A stretch of DNA of 64,000 nucleotides. Source: Actinomadura spongiicola. GTDB taxonomy: Bacteria > Actinomycetota > Actinomycetes > Streptosporangiales > Streptosporangiaceae. A program made the position numbers and the translations under genes. The stretch lies in the NCBI RefSeq assembly GCF_003432485.1, contig NZ_QVNQ01000001.1, forward strand, positions 248,001 through 312,000. Direction: 5' to 3'. The notes beneath the pieces are model-generated. The model worked only from the letters and a program-made list of their open reading frames with translations. It ran no database searches and was not told where the DNA came from. The first letter of the stretch is position 1. Each line of letters opens with the position of its first letter. Shown in pieces: positions 63,803-64,000 of this stretch.

Positions 63803-63862
63803 CCGTCCACAGGCCGCGTCCCCAGGCTCGTCGACAGGGCTTGTCGACAAGGCTTGTCCACA
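63803..63862. promoter_or_regulatory. DnaA boxes upstream of recF
   Basis: CCGTCCACA at 63803, TTGTCGACA at 63841 and a perfect TTGTCCACA at 63854 lie in the 128-bp gnd-recF gap. CTTGTCGACAAGG (63840-63852) is also a palindrome. Confidence 0.6.
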
Positions 63863-63921
63863 GGCTCACGTCCGTGCCCCACGAGGCTGTAGGGGCGGCG
63901 GAGGCTCTACGCTCGTGTCTC

Positions 63922-64000
63922 GTGCACGTCGCCCACCTCTCCCTGCAGGACTTCCGCTCCTACCCGACCGCCGAGGTCGCGCTGGAGTCGGGAGTCACGG
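63922..64000 (+). CDS. recF: DNA replication and repair protein RecF (N-terminus only)
   Basis: 26 codons are visible from the GTG at 63922: HVAHLSLQDFRSYPTAEVAL, the usual RecF N-terminal strands (x-L-x-L-x-D-F-R-S-Y). The gene runs off the right edge. RecF loads RecA at gaps. TACGCT at 63908-63913 could serve as -10 for a nearly leaderless transcript. Confidence 0.93.
   Translation, partial: MHVAHLSLQDFRSYPTAEVALESGVT

Overview
This 64 kb window is very GC-rich and holds the chromosomal replication origin of a high-GC Gram-positive bacterium. The gene order is that of the actinobacterial oriC neighbourhood: dnaB, rplI-rpsR-ssb-rpsF, paired class A PBPs, PadR-ino1, pcnA, murJ, sigM and its anti-sigma factor, trxB-trxA, parB-parA-rsmG, jag-yidC-yidD-rnpA-rpmH, then dnaA, oriC, dnaN, gnd and recF. 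GTG starts, TTGTCCACA-type DnaA boxes, TGTTTCACGTGAAACA-type parS sites and a TCGAAC-N4-GTTCGA-type LexA motif all fit. I infer a filamentous actinomycete of the Streptosporangiales, probably Thermomonosporaceae such as Actinomadura. No rRNA, tRNA or CRISPR was seen.

Layout. 1-4980: an M14 carboxypeptidase (cut by the left edge), an NmrA-like NAD(P)-binding protein and a MmcQ/YjbR protein. The last two are each followed by decayed tandem copies of their own 3' ends. 5-8 kb: dnaB interrupted by a 526-residue intein. 8-11 kb: a MATE transporter, a small LexA-box gene and a PGRP-type amidase. 11-12.8 kb: the rpsF-ssb-rpsR-rplI operon, read leftward. 12.8-18.3 kb: small genes, endonuclease IV, a DUF4190 protein, a MerR regulator and a GT87-like membrane protein. 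18.4-25.4 kb: two paralogous class A PBPs with very long Gly/Pro-rich cytoplasmic tails. 25.5-31.2 kb: a broken DUF5318 gene, PadR with its operator array, inositol-phosphate synthase, a peptide-binding lipoprotein and an MFS transporter. 31.4-35.1 kb: bioA and pcnA (coupled) and a YbaK-like gene. 35.3-43.7 kb: DUF6049, MurJ, a pseudokinase, sigM and its anti-sigma factor. 43.7-49.4 kb: a hydrolase, trxBA, a GNAT protein, an aminotransferase and a D-Ala-D-Ala-ligase-like protein. 49.4-58.1 kb: transposase debris, parBA-rsmG, accessory genes, then jag to rpmH. 58.1-64 kb: dnaA, oriC, dnaN, gnd and the start of recF.

Functional themes. Replication and segregation (DnaA, DnaB, DnaN, RecF, SSB, ParAB, parS, oriC) sit next to cell-wall synthesis (two PBPs, MurJ plus pseudokinase, amidase, ligase) and stress control (SigM, thioredoxin, LexA-type boxes).

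Most unusual points: (1) an Ala-1 class 3 type DnaB intein whose endonuclease motifs have lost both catalytic acids and which carries a threefold internal repeat; (2) three separate genes followed by tandem copies of their own 3' ends; (3) two tiny genes behind LexA boxes that resemble the N-terminal segment of DUF222/HNH proteins; (4) DnaA-box groups upstream of dnaB and recF and inside the dnaA linker; (5) a long DUF6049/murJ overlap, with murJ carrying about 390 residues of Pro/Gln/Gly repeats.
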